Source of the DNA: Desulfobacterales bacterium
GTDB lineage: Bacteria; Desulfobacterota; Desulfobacteria; Desulfobacterales; JAHEIW01
Reading direction: 5' to 3'
Assembly: GCA_030145015.1 (NCBI GenBank)
Contig: JAQYWI010000033.1
Location: forward strand, 1-38,901
Length of the DNA stretch: 38,901 nt
Below, one piece after another: positions 24,518 through 32,710 of this stretch. The notes under the pieces are model-generated. The model was not told where the DNA came from. It saw only the letters and a program-made list of their open reading frames with translations, and made no database searches. Positions within the stretch are counted from its first letter, which is position 1, and each line of letters starts with the position of its first letter. A program made the position numbers and the translations under genes.

Positions 24518-24532
24518 GCAAGCCTTGTGCCA
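24518..24532 (-). promoter_or_regulatory. Sigma-54 (-24/-12) promoter of the korA array
   Basis: On the minus strand the sequence reads TGGCAC-AAGGC-TTGC, the exact spacing and near-perfect core of the RpoN consensus. It faces korA, and the divergent neighbour encodes a sigma-54 activator with an intact GAFTGA loop. Predicted transcription start is near 24505. Confidence 0.85.
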
Positions 24533-24850
24533 GACACAAAAATATTATTTAACACGCTGTTTATTCACAGTATTTATGTAATAACACAGGATTTTTAGTA
24601 AGCCACAAGTTTCCATTTATGAGAACTTTTATTATAAAATTAAAAGAAAAAGTTTCAATTTTATAACAGGAACAGGCAGCGGCTTTAAGATGCTTGACCT
24701 TCATCGCTATTATCAAAACTCAACTGACGCCTCGGTAAGAAGCTATTTAATCAATGATGAATGATTCGTTGATCTGGAATGTTCCCAATTACCCTGATAG
24801 CCTTCAATTTTGCCCCAACATATCATTAATGGCATATTTATTCCTAATAA
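24533..24850. promoter_or_regulatory. Regulatory intergenic region with activator/IHF candidate sites
   Basis: AT-rich noncoding region between the two divergent sigma-54-type promoters. It contains a perfect inverted repeat, TTATAAAATT (24632-24641) and AATTTTATAA (24657-24666), with a 15-nt centre. The inverted repeat is about 100-150 bp upstream of the korA promoter, a usual distance for an enhancer-binding protein. TGGCAT words recur near 24826 and 24851. No gene is seen. Confidence 0.5.
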
Positions 24851-24865
24851 TGGCATTATTATTGC
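24851..24865 (+). promoter_or_regulatory. Sigma-54-like promoter candidate of the activator gene
   Basis: TGGCAT-TATTA-TTGC keeps the GG and GC dinucleotides and correct spacing of a -24/-12 promoter, with one mismatch in the -24 box. It would give a leader of about 85 nt to the ATG at 24961 and could make the activator autoregulated. In such AT-rich DNA a chance match is possible. Confidence 0.4.
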
Positions 24866-24960
24866 GAAAAATCGGGATTTAACCTATAATGAACCTCTTT
24901 TTAGCCGTTTTGGAATCCACATAGTCTGTAATTACCTATTCAACAGGGGAGAATCAACCC

Positions 24961-26916
24961 ATGGTGTCGGATGAAAAAAAATTTCGATTTGCAGTGGTGG
25001 GGCACTCCTACGAACTGGCGAATGCCGTTCAACGGTGTGTTAATCCGGAAACCGAAGAGCTTATCACGCGCGTGGTGAACGCCGGCGAAGGTGTGTCTGT
25101 GGCCAAACAGCTGGTGGATGAGGGCATTGAAATCATTTTCGGGCACATGGGCAACGCCCAGCTGATGTTCCAGGAAATCGGACAGCCGGTGGTCGAAATC
25201 CCGCGCACCCACCTGGATATGATGATCGCCTTTAAAAAGGCCAAAGCCTTTGGTTCCCAGATCGGATTGACCAGCTTTTCGGAGCCGACTGATGGTATTG
25301 ATTTTATCGAGGAGATTCTGGGCATCAAAATCCACCAGATCATTTTCGAAAATTTCGCCGAAATGGAGACGGGGGTTAATGAAGCCTTTAATCAGGGCAT
25401 CCGCGTCCTTGTCGGTGGCGGTGTCAGCACAAAAATCATCCCCGCCCTGGGGGGTCGTGGCATCGTGGTCGAACCCAGGCAGAGCGCCGTTGAAAAAGCG
25501 TTCCGCGAAGCCAGGGTAATTGCCTCTTTCCGCCGCAAGGAAGCCGAAAACACTGCCCGTCTGAAAACGATATTGCAGATGATCGAAGACGGCGTTGTCT
25601 GCGTGGACAACTATGGGCGGGTCGACATTTATAATGAAAATGCAGAAACCATCCTCGGCATGAATCTGAAACGGACTGTCGGCCAATCCCAGTCTCGAAT
25701 CCTCAAAGATACGCATCTGCTGGATGTGTTGACCAGCGGAACTCCTGAACGGGATGTGATCAAAAAGATCGGTTCCCACAAAATCGTGGTCAATGCCCTG
25801 CCGATTGAAAACGAAGGCCGCCCCCAGGGTGCCGTGGCCCTGCTGAAAACGGTGTCCAGAATAGAGAGCATCAGCCGCAAATTTAAAGAAAGCCTCTATT
25901 CCAAGGGTTTTATCGCCAAGCACACCCTAAAAGACCTCGTAGGCGAAACCGCGATCATGCGCCAGCTCAAACTCAGGGCCAAACAATATGCCCAAACTCA
26001 CACGACGCTCATCATCCAGGGCGAAACCGGCACCGGCAAGGAACTGCTGGCCCAGGCGATACACAACCTGAGTCCCCGCCGGCAGCAACCCTTTGTGGCC
26101 ATCAATTGCGCCGCCCTACCCGAATCGCTGCTGGAAAGCGAACTATTCGGATATGAAGAGGGGGCCTTCACCGGTGCCAAACGGGGCGGCAAGATGGGCC
26201 TGTTTGAACTGGCCCATCTTGGGACGGTCTACCTGGATGAAATCGCTGATATATCGGCAGGACTTCAGATGCGGCTCCTGAGGGTGATCGAAAACAAAGA
26301 AGTCATGCGGGTCGGCGGAGACCGCTATGTACCGGTTGATGTGCGCATTATCAGCTCATCCTACCAGGATCTGCATCGCGAAATGAAAAAGGGCCGCTTC
26401 AGACCCGACCTATACTATCGCCTGGCAGTTCTGAAATTGAAGCTACCCGCGCTACATGAGAGAAAAGAAGATATCCCTTTGATTATAGAAAAAGTATTGG
26501 CTTCGCGGGCGACATTTAATTCCACATTCACAACGAAAATGCTCGCTGACATGAATCGATACCACTGGCCGGGGAATGTGCGCGAATTGATTTCATTTGT
26601 GGAGAGTTATTTGATTCTATTAAGGACCAAAAACCACGATGAGCAGCTGATTTCAATGCTTCTGGAGGAACAAATGCAAGAGGCATCCCATTGGGAAGAA
26701 GCGCCATCGGACGACAATACGGAGGCCGCCTGTGACATTAACGCCGACGAAGTTATGGCCGGCACGTTAAAAGAAATGATGGAACGGGTGGAATGCAAAC
26801 TGATTCAGGACACATTGCAGGCCTGCCGGTTCAACAAAAAGGAGACCGCCAAAAAATTGGGTATCAGTGTCAATACGCTCTGGCGCAAACTTAAAGCAGA
26901 TGATACACGCAATTGA
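24961..26916 (+). CDS. Sigma-54-dependent transcriptional activator with PrpR-type sensor domain
   Basis: A 651-residue enhancer-binding protein. Residues about 8-190 form a PrpR-type N-terminal sensor, a domain that binds small organic acids in propionate-catabolism activators. A PAS domain follows (about 196-300). The AAA+ domain has Walker A GETGTGKE (354-361), the sigma-54 contact loop GAFTGA (401-406), Walker B TVYLDEI (422-428) and RPDLYYRL (481-488). A Fis-type helix-turn-helix ends the protein (about 620-645, KKETAKKLGISVNTLWRKL). GGGGAG lies 9 nt before the ATG. It is divergent from the korA array and next to its -24/-12 promoter, so it very probably activates the array in response to an acid from the pathway. 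Confidence 0.95.
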   Translation: MVSDEKKFRFAVVGHSYELANAVQRCVNPETEELITRVVNAGEGVSVAKQLVDEGIEIIFGHMGNAQLMFQEIGQPVVEIPRTHLDMMIAFKKAKAFGSQIGLTSFSEPTDGIDFIEEILGIKIHQIIFENFAEMETGVNEAFNQGIRVLVGGGVSTKIIPALGGRGIVVEPRQSAVEKAFREARVIASFRRKEAENTARLKTILQMIEDGVVCVDNYGRVDIYNENAETILGMNLKRTVGQSQSRILKDTHLLDVLTSGTPERDVIKKIGSHKIVVNALPIENEGRPQGAVALLKTVSRIESISRKFKESLYSKGFIAKHTLKDLVGETAIMRQLKLRAKQYAQTHTTLIIQGETGTGKELLAQAIHNLSPRRQQPFVAINCAALPESLLESELFGYEEGAFTGAKRGGKMGLFELAHLGTVYLDEIADISAGLQMRLLRVIENKEVMRVGGDRYVPVDVRIISSSYQDLHREMKKGRFRPDLYYRLAVLKLKLPALHERKEDIPLIIEKVLASRATFNSTFTTKMLADMNRYHWPGNVRELISFVESYLILLRTKNHDEQLISMLLEEQMQEASHWEEAPSDDNTEAACDINADEVMAGTLKEMMERVECKLIQDTLQACRFNKKETAKKLGISVNTLWRKLKADDTRN

Positions 26917-26962
26917 TTATCAATGAAACCTGCTTGAACTTAATCCAGCCGCTTAGTTGTGA

Positions 26963-27379
26963 TTACATCTTCCAATTCCGAGCCATGAACTTGAGCTTCG
27001 GCATCTCTTCGAAACCAGCCTTCTGGTAAAAATCATACGCAGCACTGGTCCAGAGAACTTGTCTAAGCGGAACAACTTCCGGGTGTTCACCGATACACTG
27101 CACTAACCATTTCCCGAGCCCTTGACCTCTGAAATCCTCACGAATGATCATGTCAAGAATGACCGCATAGGTAACAGCATCTGTGATAACACGTGCGAAT
27201 CCAATCTGTTCGTTAGCATTTATAAGGCTGAAGCATAATGAATTTGCGATCGTCTTTTCAACGGCTTCACGTGAACGCCCTTTGGCCCAATGCGATCGAC
27301 TCAGCATAGCGTGAAGTGCGTCAATATCCACCTGGTTCTTTTCCGATGAAATCAGGAAGTCGGCTTTCTTCCAGATCAT
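26963..27379 (-). CDS. GNAT-family N-acetyltransferase
   Basis: A small 138-residue acetyl-CoA-dependent acyltransferase. The acetyl-CoA pyrophosphate-binding motif is RGQGLGKWLV (84-93), preceded by the beta-strand YAVILDMIIRED and followed by a C-terminal FYQKAGFEEMP element. A GAGGA site lies about 10 nt before the ATG. It is convergent with the sigma-54 activator. Targets of such proteins range from amines to antibiotics and peptides, so no specific substrate is proposed. Confidence 0.88.
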   Translation of the reverse strand: MIWKKADFLISSEKNQVDIDALHAMLSRSHWAKGRSREAVEKTIANSLCFSLINANEQIGFARVITDAVTYAVILDMIIREDFRGQGLGKWLVQCIGEHPEVVPLRQVLWTSAAYDFYQKAGFEEMPKLKFMARNWKM

Positions 27380-27566
27380 TTCAGGTGCGTCCTCTTTGAT
27401 GTATAATTTCGAACCTTTTCAGATTTGTCATCTTAAAATTCGCACAAATCTACTGAGATTAAAGATTTATTGGGACAATCAAAGTAGTCAAAATAAATGA
27501 AATTATTTCTATACCAGATGAATATATGCAATTTATCGCACAGATACCTGCAATTTAATCAACTGG

Positions 27567-28361
27567 CTATTGTTTACTCTTCAGAAACTTCCCCGGCTTT
27601 CGACCTTCGGTCGGTGGTCCGGCATAGGCCTGGGCTATCGACATCCATTGCTGCGCAGTTTCCCCGATGATAATCAAATCAGTGTCGGCCACATGCCGCC
27701 GTTGAACCACCACTAAACAGAAATCTTCAGCCAGGCCTTTTACCATATCTTTAGCTTCTTCAGGCCCCCAGCTCCACGTGTCGCCTGAAGGCCCGGTGAG
27801 TTCAACACGAACCGGTGTGTCAGGCACCTCCATTTTACGGTTGGTATAACTCCATCCTAATGTACTCGCCCCTAAATGGGCAATATGACGCAAGCGCTCT
27901 GTCGGTTTACGTCTAATACCCAATGCATCCACAATATCCTGTCCATGCGCCCAGGTCTCCATCAGACGCGCAGTGGCAAAAGACATGGCACTCAAAGCAG
28001 GACCATACCAGGGCAGTCGCTTCTTGCGATCCATTTTTGCTAAGACTTCAAGCAACGCTCTGCGTTCTTCTCGCCACCATTTCAGGGTTCCTGCAGGAGT
28101 CAAATCTTTTCCCGTAGCCTCCATATGCCTCGTCATTATATTTGGATCTTGCAGCTTTTCTTCAAGCCACTGTTTAAAGGCCTCCGGATTCGAGGCAGCC
28201 AATTTGGCCCTATTCTCAAAATACGCTAAATGACGAATTTGTTCCTTGATATCCCAGCCGTTAGAGGGGGTCGTGGTCTCCCATCCGACCTCATCCAGAT
28301 TGGCCACGACAGCATCCAACTCCTGTTGTTCCATTGCCAGGTCATTACATATTTGTTCCAT
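27567..28361 (-). CDS. TIGR03084-type putative metal-binding protein (DinB/MDMPI fold)
   Basis: A 264-residue protein whose N-terminal half is a DinB/maleylpyruvate-isomerase-like four-helix bundle, with metal ligands suggested by His44 (QIRHLAYFE) and His139/Asp142 (WAHGQD). The motif TPSNGWDIKEQIRHLA is typical of TIGR03084 proteins, some of which act as thiol-dependent isomerases in actinobacteria. The ATG at 28361 has GGGAG 7 nt upstream; a TTG six codons earlier is disfavoured. Its biochemical role here is unknown. It is more usual in Actinobacteria and may have been acquired. Confidence 0.8.
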   Translation of the reverse strand: MEQICNDLAMEQQELDAVVANLDEVGWETTTPSNGWDIKEQIRHLAYFENRAKLAASNPEAFKQWLEEKLQDPNIMTRHMEATGKDLTPAGTLKWWREERRALLEVLAKMDRKKRLPWYGPALSAMSFATARLMETWAHGQDIVDALGIRRKPTERLRHIAHLGASTLGWSYTNRKMEVPDTPVRVELTGPSGDTWSWGPEEAKDMVKGLAEDFCLVVVQRRHVADTDLIIIGETAQQWMSIAQAYAGPPTEGRKPGKFLKSKQ

Positions 28362-28750
28362 GGTCAGACTCCCGGTCAATTTTGTATGGGTCTCGAATCG
28401 GCTTACTTTGTGCTACAGGCTTCCTGCTCTTCAATTAAGCTGATAGCGACGGTCGCCGTTGGGCTCATATCCACAACGTCAACGGCTGTGCTGATAGTTG
28501 AAGAAGGATGGCGCCCTTTCAAATAACATGAGCCAAAACTTTTCATCTTTTGCATTAAGAATCAAGCATGCCACAACCTGTAAGATCTTGCCAGTATCCC
28601 ATGTCGGCATCAACCTGTGATTTATTGAGAGTATCAACGAAACGCCATTACCTGTGATTTCATGCCGTTTTTGACGATATCACAGTTTTTAGTTTTTAGA
28701 AAAAATTTGGAATGTTTCTATCAAAAAATGATTATTTGATCGTAGCTAAA
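28362..28750. other. Noncoding stretch between two minus-strand genes
   Basis: About 390 bases without a supported gene. A direct repeat ACCTGTGATTT occurs at 28613-28623 and 28650-28660. An open frame at 28230-28526 is antisense to the TIGR03084 gene for much of its length and lacks a ribosome site. It must hold the promoter of the TIGR03084 gene, but none was identified. Confidence 0.45.
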
Positions 28751-29095
28751 TCACATAAAATAGATGAACAACCAAACGAATAAACCTGCTATGATCCAAT
28801 TTAATCCAGATTTTACATTAGATTTTATGTCATGTACGTCTTGAAGTGCCCTTTGATTTGATGATTGATTGCTAACTGATCTACTGAGTTGATATGAGGC
28901 ATCACCCCTTCCAAAAAAATCACCCAATTGCCCCATTGAAAACAATACTATTGGAACTGCTCCTACATAAAACAGAATATTCTGTAATGACGTCTCCGAT
29001 TCTTTCAAGAAATACCAAATTACCAATCCCACGGTTAAAAGAATGAGAGATAAAATAAAGGCAGTAATTAAATTTTGAAGTATTTTGTTAATCAC
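28751..29095 (-). CDS. Small hypothetical membrane protein
   Basis: A GTG start at 29095 has GAGG 6 nt upstream and yields 114 residues; an ATG at 29119 lacks a ribosome site but would extend it to 122. Two N-terminal hydrophobic segments (about residues 4-28 and 38-54) lead to a polar Ser/Asn/Gln-rich middle, and a third hydrophobic segment ends the protein (GLNWIIAGLFVWLFIYFM). I do not recognise the family. Codon use and base composition are more AT-rich than neighbouring metabolic genes, which suggests recent acquisition. Confidence 0.65.
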   Translation of the reverse strand: MINKILQNLITAFILSLILLTVGLVIWYFLKESETSLQNILFYVGAVPIVLFSMGQLGDFFGRGDASYQLSRSVSNQSSNQRALQDVHDIKSNVKSGLNWIIAGLFVWLFIYFM

Positions 29096-29119
29096 GAGCA
29101 ACCTCATTTCTTGATTCAT

Positions 29120-29560
29120 AACAAATGATTATACACTTTTTCTTTACTATTACCGTCAATAAAATCTGGGATAACATGCATTTTTGTCACAAAGTAGGGT
29201 AAAGTTATGATAGCATCTGAGACAGAATAAAATTTGGTGTACTTTGCAAGCCGGATTTTGCCAAAAATTCAGCTCTGCTAAACGTACACGTCTCAAATGG
29301 ATATCACAAAGCTTTTTAGAAATACAAATGTAGTTTTCAATTTAGCGATAATGGAGATTTTTTTTGACGGGTGGGATTTGCAGGCGAATTAAACGTTGGG
29401 ATTTCGCGCAAATGGCGCAAAACGAAAAAAAGCAATCGGGGGATAACAAAGAAGAAAAAAGATAGACCAATTGAAGCAAGAAAAATTATCGATTTGCAGT
29501 GAAAATAACGTAAGAGAAAATTTTAAATATAAAATAATAACCTGAGTTCAAAATTCTCAG
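29120..29560. other. AT-rich noncoding stretch
   Basis: No gene found. The region contains GTGTAC/GTACAC and GAGAC/GTCTC nested inverted words between about 29218 and 29295, and poly-purine runs near 29425-29470. It may be the remains of a decayed or mobile sequence. Confidence 0.4.
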
Positions 29561-29661
29561 TTTTTACCCGAGACCAAGGCACAAGCCGGCTCAAAAGCGG
29601 AGCATGCACGACAGTACGTGAGCATTTTGTGCTGGATTGTAACACAGGTATCGGGTTAAAA
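29561..29661. repeat. About 100-nt nested inverted repeat (structured element)
   Basis: Outer arms TTTTTACCCGAGACC (29561-29575) and GGTATCGGGTTAAAA (29647-29661) match in 13 of 15 positions. Inside, CCGGCTCAAAA (29586-29596) pairs with TTTTGTGCTGG (29625-29635). At the tip, GCACG (29606-29610) faces CGTG (29617-29620). The nesting predicts one long hairpin. It lies just past the 3' end of livF. It could be a miniature mobile element, a terminator-type structure or a small RNA. Confidence 0.65.
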
Positions 29662-29683
29662 GATGGGGATTTGGGACTCAGTT

Positions 29684-30397
29684 TTAGCCGCCAAGATAGG
29701 CTTTTTTAACCTCCGGATTCTCCAGCAATTCTCTCGAAGGTCCTTCCACCACCAGGTTGCCGTTTTCCAACACATATCCCCGCTGGGCAAATTGAAGTGC
29801 CAGACGGGCATTTTGCTCCACCAGCAAAATGGTGGTGCCTTCATTATTGATTTCTTTTAGGGCATCAAACATGCTCATCATCAGCAGAGGGGCCAGTCCC
29901 ATGGAGGGTTCATCCAGCAGCATGACTTTGCGCCCGCTCATATAGGCTCTGCCGACCGCCAGCATTTGCTGCTCACCGCCGCTGAGCGTGCCGGCTTTCT
30001 GGGTCTCCCGCTCTTCCAGCCGCGGAAAAATCGAAAAGACGCGCTTGATGTCTTCTTTGATCTGATCTTTATCTTTTCTGGCAAAACAGGCCAGCTGCAA
30101 GTTTTCGGTCACCGTCAAATTGTCGAACAGGCGCCGGCCTTCCGGGACATGCGAAATGCCCAGCCGGCTGACCACTTTATCGGCAGCATATTCAAGCAGA
30201 TCCATCCCTTGAAATGTCATCCGGGAGCCCGCCTCTGCCGGCACCAGGCGCGAAATGGCTTTAAGTGTCGTGCTTTTACCGGCACCATTGGCACCGATAA
30301 TGCAGACGATTTCGCCCTCGTCAATTTCGAAATTCAGGCCGTGCAGCGCCTTAATATTGTCATAGGAAACGCGTAACTCTTGGACGGATAACAGCAT
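29684..30397 (-). CDS. livF: Branched-chain amino acid ABC transporter ATPase LivF
   Basis: One of two cytoplasmic ATPases energising uptake of branched-chain or related amino acids. The 237 residues show Walker A GANGAGKS (35-42), signature LSGGEQQ (138-144), Walker B LLDEP (160-164), and the LivF-type HVPEGRRLF segment (83-91). The ATG overlaps the stop of livG (TAATG). It is the last gene of the liv operon, followed by a structured inverted repeat. Confidence 0.95.
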   Translation of the reverse strand: MLLSVQELRVSYDNIKALHGLNFEIDEGEIVCIIGANGAGKSTTLKAISRLVPAEAGSRMTFQGMDLLEYAADKVVSRLGISHVPEGRRLFDNLTVTENLQLACFARKDKDQIKEDIKRVFSIFPRLEERETQKAGTLSGGEQQMLAVGRAYMSGRKVMLLDEPSMGLAPLLMMSMFDALKEINNEGTTILLVEQNARLALQFAQRGYVLENGNLVVEGPSRELLENPEVKKAYLGG

Positions 30398-31167
30398 TAC
30401 TCTACGATCTCCTTGCCCAAATAGGCATCAATAACCTTGGGGTTGTTTTGAATCTCTTCGGGTGTGCCTTCGGCAATCACTTCTCCAAAAACCAGGGTCT
30501 GAATTCTTTCGCACAGTTCCATGACCACTTTCATGCGGTGCTCGATGAGGAATATGGCCAGTTCAAATTTTTCTTTAATTTTGCGTATGATTTCCATCAT
30601 CTGAACCAGCTCTTCGGGATTCATCCCGGCGGTGGGCTCGTCCAGAAACAGCACTTTAGGATCCATGGCCAGGGCCCGGGCCATTTCGACCCGCCGCTGA
30701 GCACCATAAGACAAATTGGGCACCCACTGATCCGCAAATTGATCGATGCCGAACATTTTTAAAAGACTGTAGGCTTTCTCTTCGCTTTCGGCCTCTTCGC
30801 GATTCCGACGGGGGGTTCCGAAAAAAGCGCCGATGAGCCCGTAGCCGATTTTGGAATAACGCGCCATCTTGACATGTTCGAGGACGGTCATATGCCGCCA
30901 CAGAAGCATGTTCTGAAATGTACGGCCGATACCCAAAGCTGCAATTTCGTGCGGTGAGCGGCCGTTTAAGGTGTTATCTTCCAGAGACACAAGGCCTTCG
31001 GTGGGATTGTAAATTCCGGTGATAAGGTTGAAAATGGTTGTTTTGCCGGCGCCGTTGGGACCGATGAGCCCGCACACCTGGCCCGGTTCGATTTCAAGAT
31101 CATAATTGTGCACCGCCCGCAGGCCGCCAAAAAAGTGGGTCATATTTTCAACCCTTAATAATGACAT
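30397..31167 (-). CDS. livG: Branched-chain amino acid ABC transporter ATPase LivG
   Basis: Second ATPase of the Liv importer, 256 residues. Walker A is GPNGAGKT (36-43), followed by the LivG-type stretch IGRTFQNMLLW, signature LSYGAQRRVE and Walker B VLFLDEPTAGMNPEE. AAGGGG lies 6 nt before the ATG. A 172-nt gap with an inverted repeat separates it from livM, which is wider than usual for this operon. Confidence 0.95.
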   Translation of the reverse strand: MSLLRVENMTHFFGGLRAVHNYDLEIEPGQVCGLIGPNGAGKTTIFNLITGIYNPTEGLVSLEDNTLNGRSPHEIAALGIGRTFQNMLLWRHMTVLEHVKMARYSKIGYGLIGAFFGTPRRNREEAESEEKAYSLLKMFGIDQFADQWVPNLSYGAQRRVEMARALAMDPKVLFLDEPTAGMNPEELVQMMEIIRKIKEKFELAIFLIEHRMKVVMELCERIQTLVFGEVIAEGTPEEIQNNPKVIDAYLGKEIVE

Positions 31168-31211
31168 GCGACACCCCTTCTAGTCCCCACTGGGTTAAAA
31201 CCCAAAGGGGA

Positions 31212-31301
31212 GTTATTCGTTATTTGTTATTCGTTAATCGTTTGTGAGGAATGAAATCAAAAATTCTGTCTATCATTTGTCAAAACCTAATAACGAATAA
31301 C
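31212..31301. repeat. 13-bp perfect inverted repeat in the livM-livG gap
   Basis: GTTATTCGTTATT (31212-31224) is matched by its perfect inverse AATAACGAATAAC (31289-31301), 64 nt apart. The arms are themselves built of a GTTATTCGTTA-like word that recurs nearby (31226-31236). It resembles a small insertion in the operon. Confidence 0.6.
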
Positions 31302-31316
31302 CACTAACAATTAACG

Positions 31317-31344
31317 CCTAATTGAGCGTTTGCGCACAATTAGG
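31317..31344 (-). terminator. Hairpin overlapping the livM stop codon
   Basis: CCTAATTGAGCG (31317-31328) pairs with CGCACAATTAGG (31333-31344) with one mismatch and a 4-nt loop. The stem includes the livM stop codon. No U-run follows on the minus strand, so partial attenuation or mRNA 3'-end protection is likelier than full termination. Confidence 0.45.
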
Positions 31345-32638
31345 GTGTTCTATTTTTAGGCTGAATCAGTTTCCGAGCGTCAAACTCCTTGAAGGCAATC
31401 AGGCCCGTCGGCCTGAAAATCATCACCAGTATCAGGAGCAACGGGATGATAATCCATTTAAAAATTTCCAGCGGCCGCAAAGCCTCTCCCAGCAAACTGA
31501 TACTGGTGGCACCCACAATGGCGCCGTATACGGAGTTCAGCCCCCCAAAATAAACCATGGCCAGAACTTCGGCCAGCTTTTGGATACCAAACGTACTGGG
31601 ATTGACATATCGAATCACATGTGCAAACAAACCGCCGGCGACCCCCGCCCAGAACGCGGCAAACAAAAAGGCTATAAATTTGGTGCGGCGCGTGTTGACC
31701 GTCATAGCATTCGCCGCCAGCTCGTTATCGCGCACCGCGTTGAGCGCTTTTCCCAGAGTGGATCGTACAAAATTGTTGATGATCCAGATACAGATCACCG
31801 TGGTCAGAAAAACGACCGGCAAATTGGCCCAGTCCGGCTGGCTCCCCAATCCGCGGGGCCCTCCGACGACTTCAAGGTTCTCAATCAAACTTTTAACGAT
31901 AAACAAAAATGCCAGTGAGATAATCGCCAGATAGTCGCCCCGGGTTCGAAATGACGGTATGGCCACAAATATCGCTCCGATGGATGCTGCCACTCCGCCC
32001 AGAAACAGCGCGATCGGAAATAAGAAAGGTCCCAGGAACGCCGGAAGCACGGCCGCACCAAAGAGTTTGTCGTTGACAAAAAGGGAAACCGTAAAAACCG
32101 AGGCCGCATAGGCGCCCAGGGCCATAAACCCGGGATGCGAGCATGAAAACTCACCCATATAGCCGTTGATTACGTTTAAGCTCAGGGTCACTATCACCGC
32201 AATTAAGGTCAGTTTGACCACCAGAACCCGATAGTCGCTCAATCCGGACCACAGATGCAAAGCCAAATAGAGCAGTGCAAGGTGAAGGAGTATCGAAAAA
32301 ACAGTAGAAAAGTTGGCCAGTTTTGCCGCCAGCCTGTTTAATGCCGCCGAGCCAAATCGGGCGATCAGGCCGATGGGCAACAAATAAATCAGCGAAAGAT
32401 ACAGGGCCGCACTCGGAATCAGCAAGGGTTTTTTGAGCATAATGACGAATCCAAATAAGACGGGCGCTTTGGGCAGCCCCAGACCGCGCGCTAAAGGCGT
32501 ACCGATCGCCATTTCCAAACCTACCGCAACCAGAGCCCCGATAAGCCAGCCCAGCAGCGGAATCCGTGATACCCAGACTCGAATATTGATCCTTGACAGC
32601 ATTAAGGCAGATGATAATTTTTCGCTTGTACCTTCCAT
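31340..32638 (-). CDS. livM: Branched-chain amino acid ABC transporter permease LivM
   Basis: Inner-membrane permease, 432 residues, longer than many LivM proteins because of additional N-terminal membrane segments. Conserved stretches include LNVINGYMGEFSCSHPGFMALGAYAAS, cut here as the LivM N-terminal motif, and FRTRGDYLAIISLAF plus GKALNAVRDNELAANAMTVN, the ATPase-contact loop. GAGGA lies 6 nt before the ATG. It is paired with LivH to form the translocation pore. Confidence 0.94.
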   Translation of the reverse strand: MEGTSEKLSSALMLSRINIRVWVSRIPLLGWLIGALVAVGLEMAIGTPLARGLGLPKAPVLFGFVIMLKKPLLIPSAALYLSLIYLLPIGLIARFGSAALNRLAAKLANFSTVFSILLHLALLYLALHLWSGLSDYRVLVVKLTLIAVIVTLSLNVINGYMGEFSCSHPGFMALGAYAASVFTVSLFVNDKLFGAAVLPAFLGPFLFPIALFLGGVAASIGAIFVAIPSFRTRGDYLAIISLAFLFIVKSLIENLEVVGGPRGLGSQPDWANLPVVFLTTVICIWIINNFVRSTLGKALNAVRDNELAANAMTVNTRRTKFIAFLFAAFWAGVAGGLFAHVIRYVNPSTFGIQKLAEVLAMVYFGGLNSVYGAIVGATSISLLGEALRPLEIFKWIIIPLLLILVMIFRPTGLIAFKEFDARKLIQPKNRTP

Positions 32639-32710
32639 TTCAAATCCTCGTTCCTTACAAATCTTGGCTGTTGAAAAGATACCTGCAGCCCCTGATACAG
32701 CGCCAATCCC

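Noticed and set aside
24940..25923. 327-residue open frame antisense to the sigma-54 activator
   Set aside because: It overlaps a gene with complete domain evidence, lacks a ribosome site and shows shadow-frame composition.
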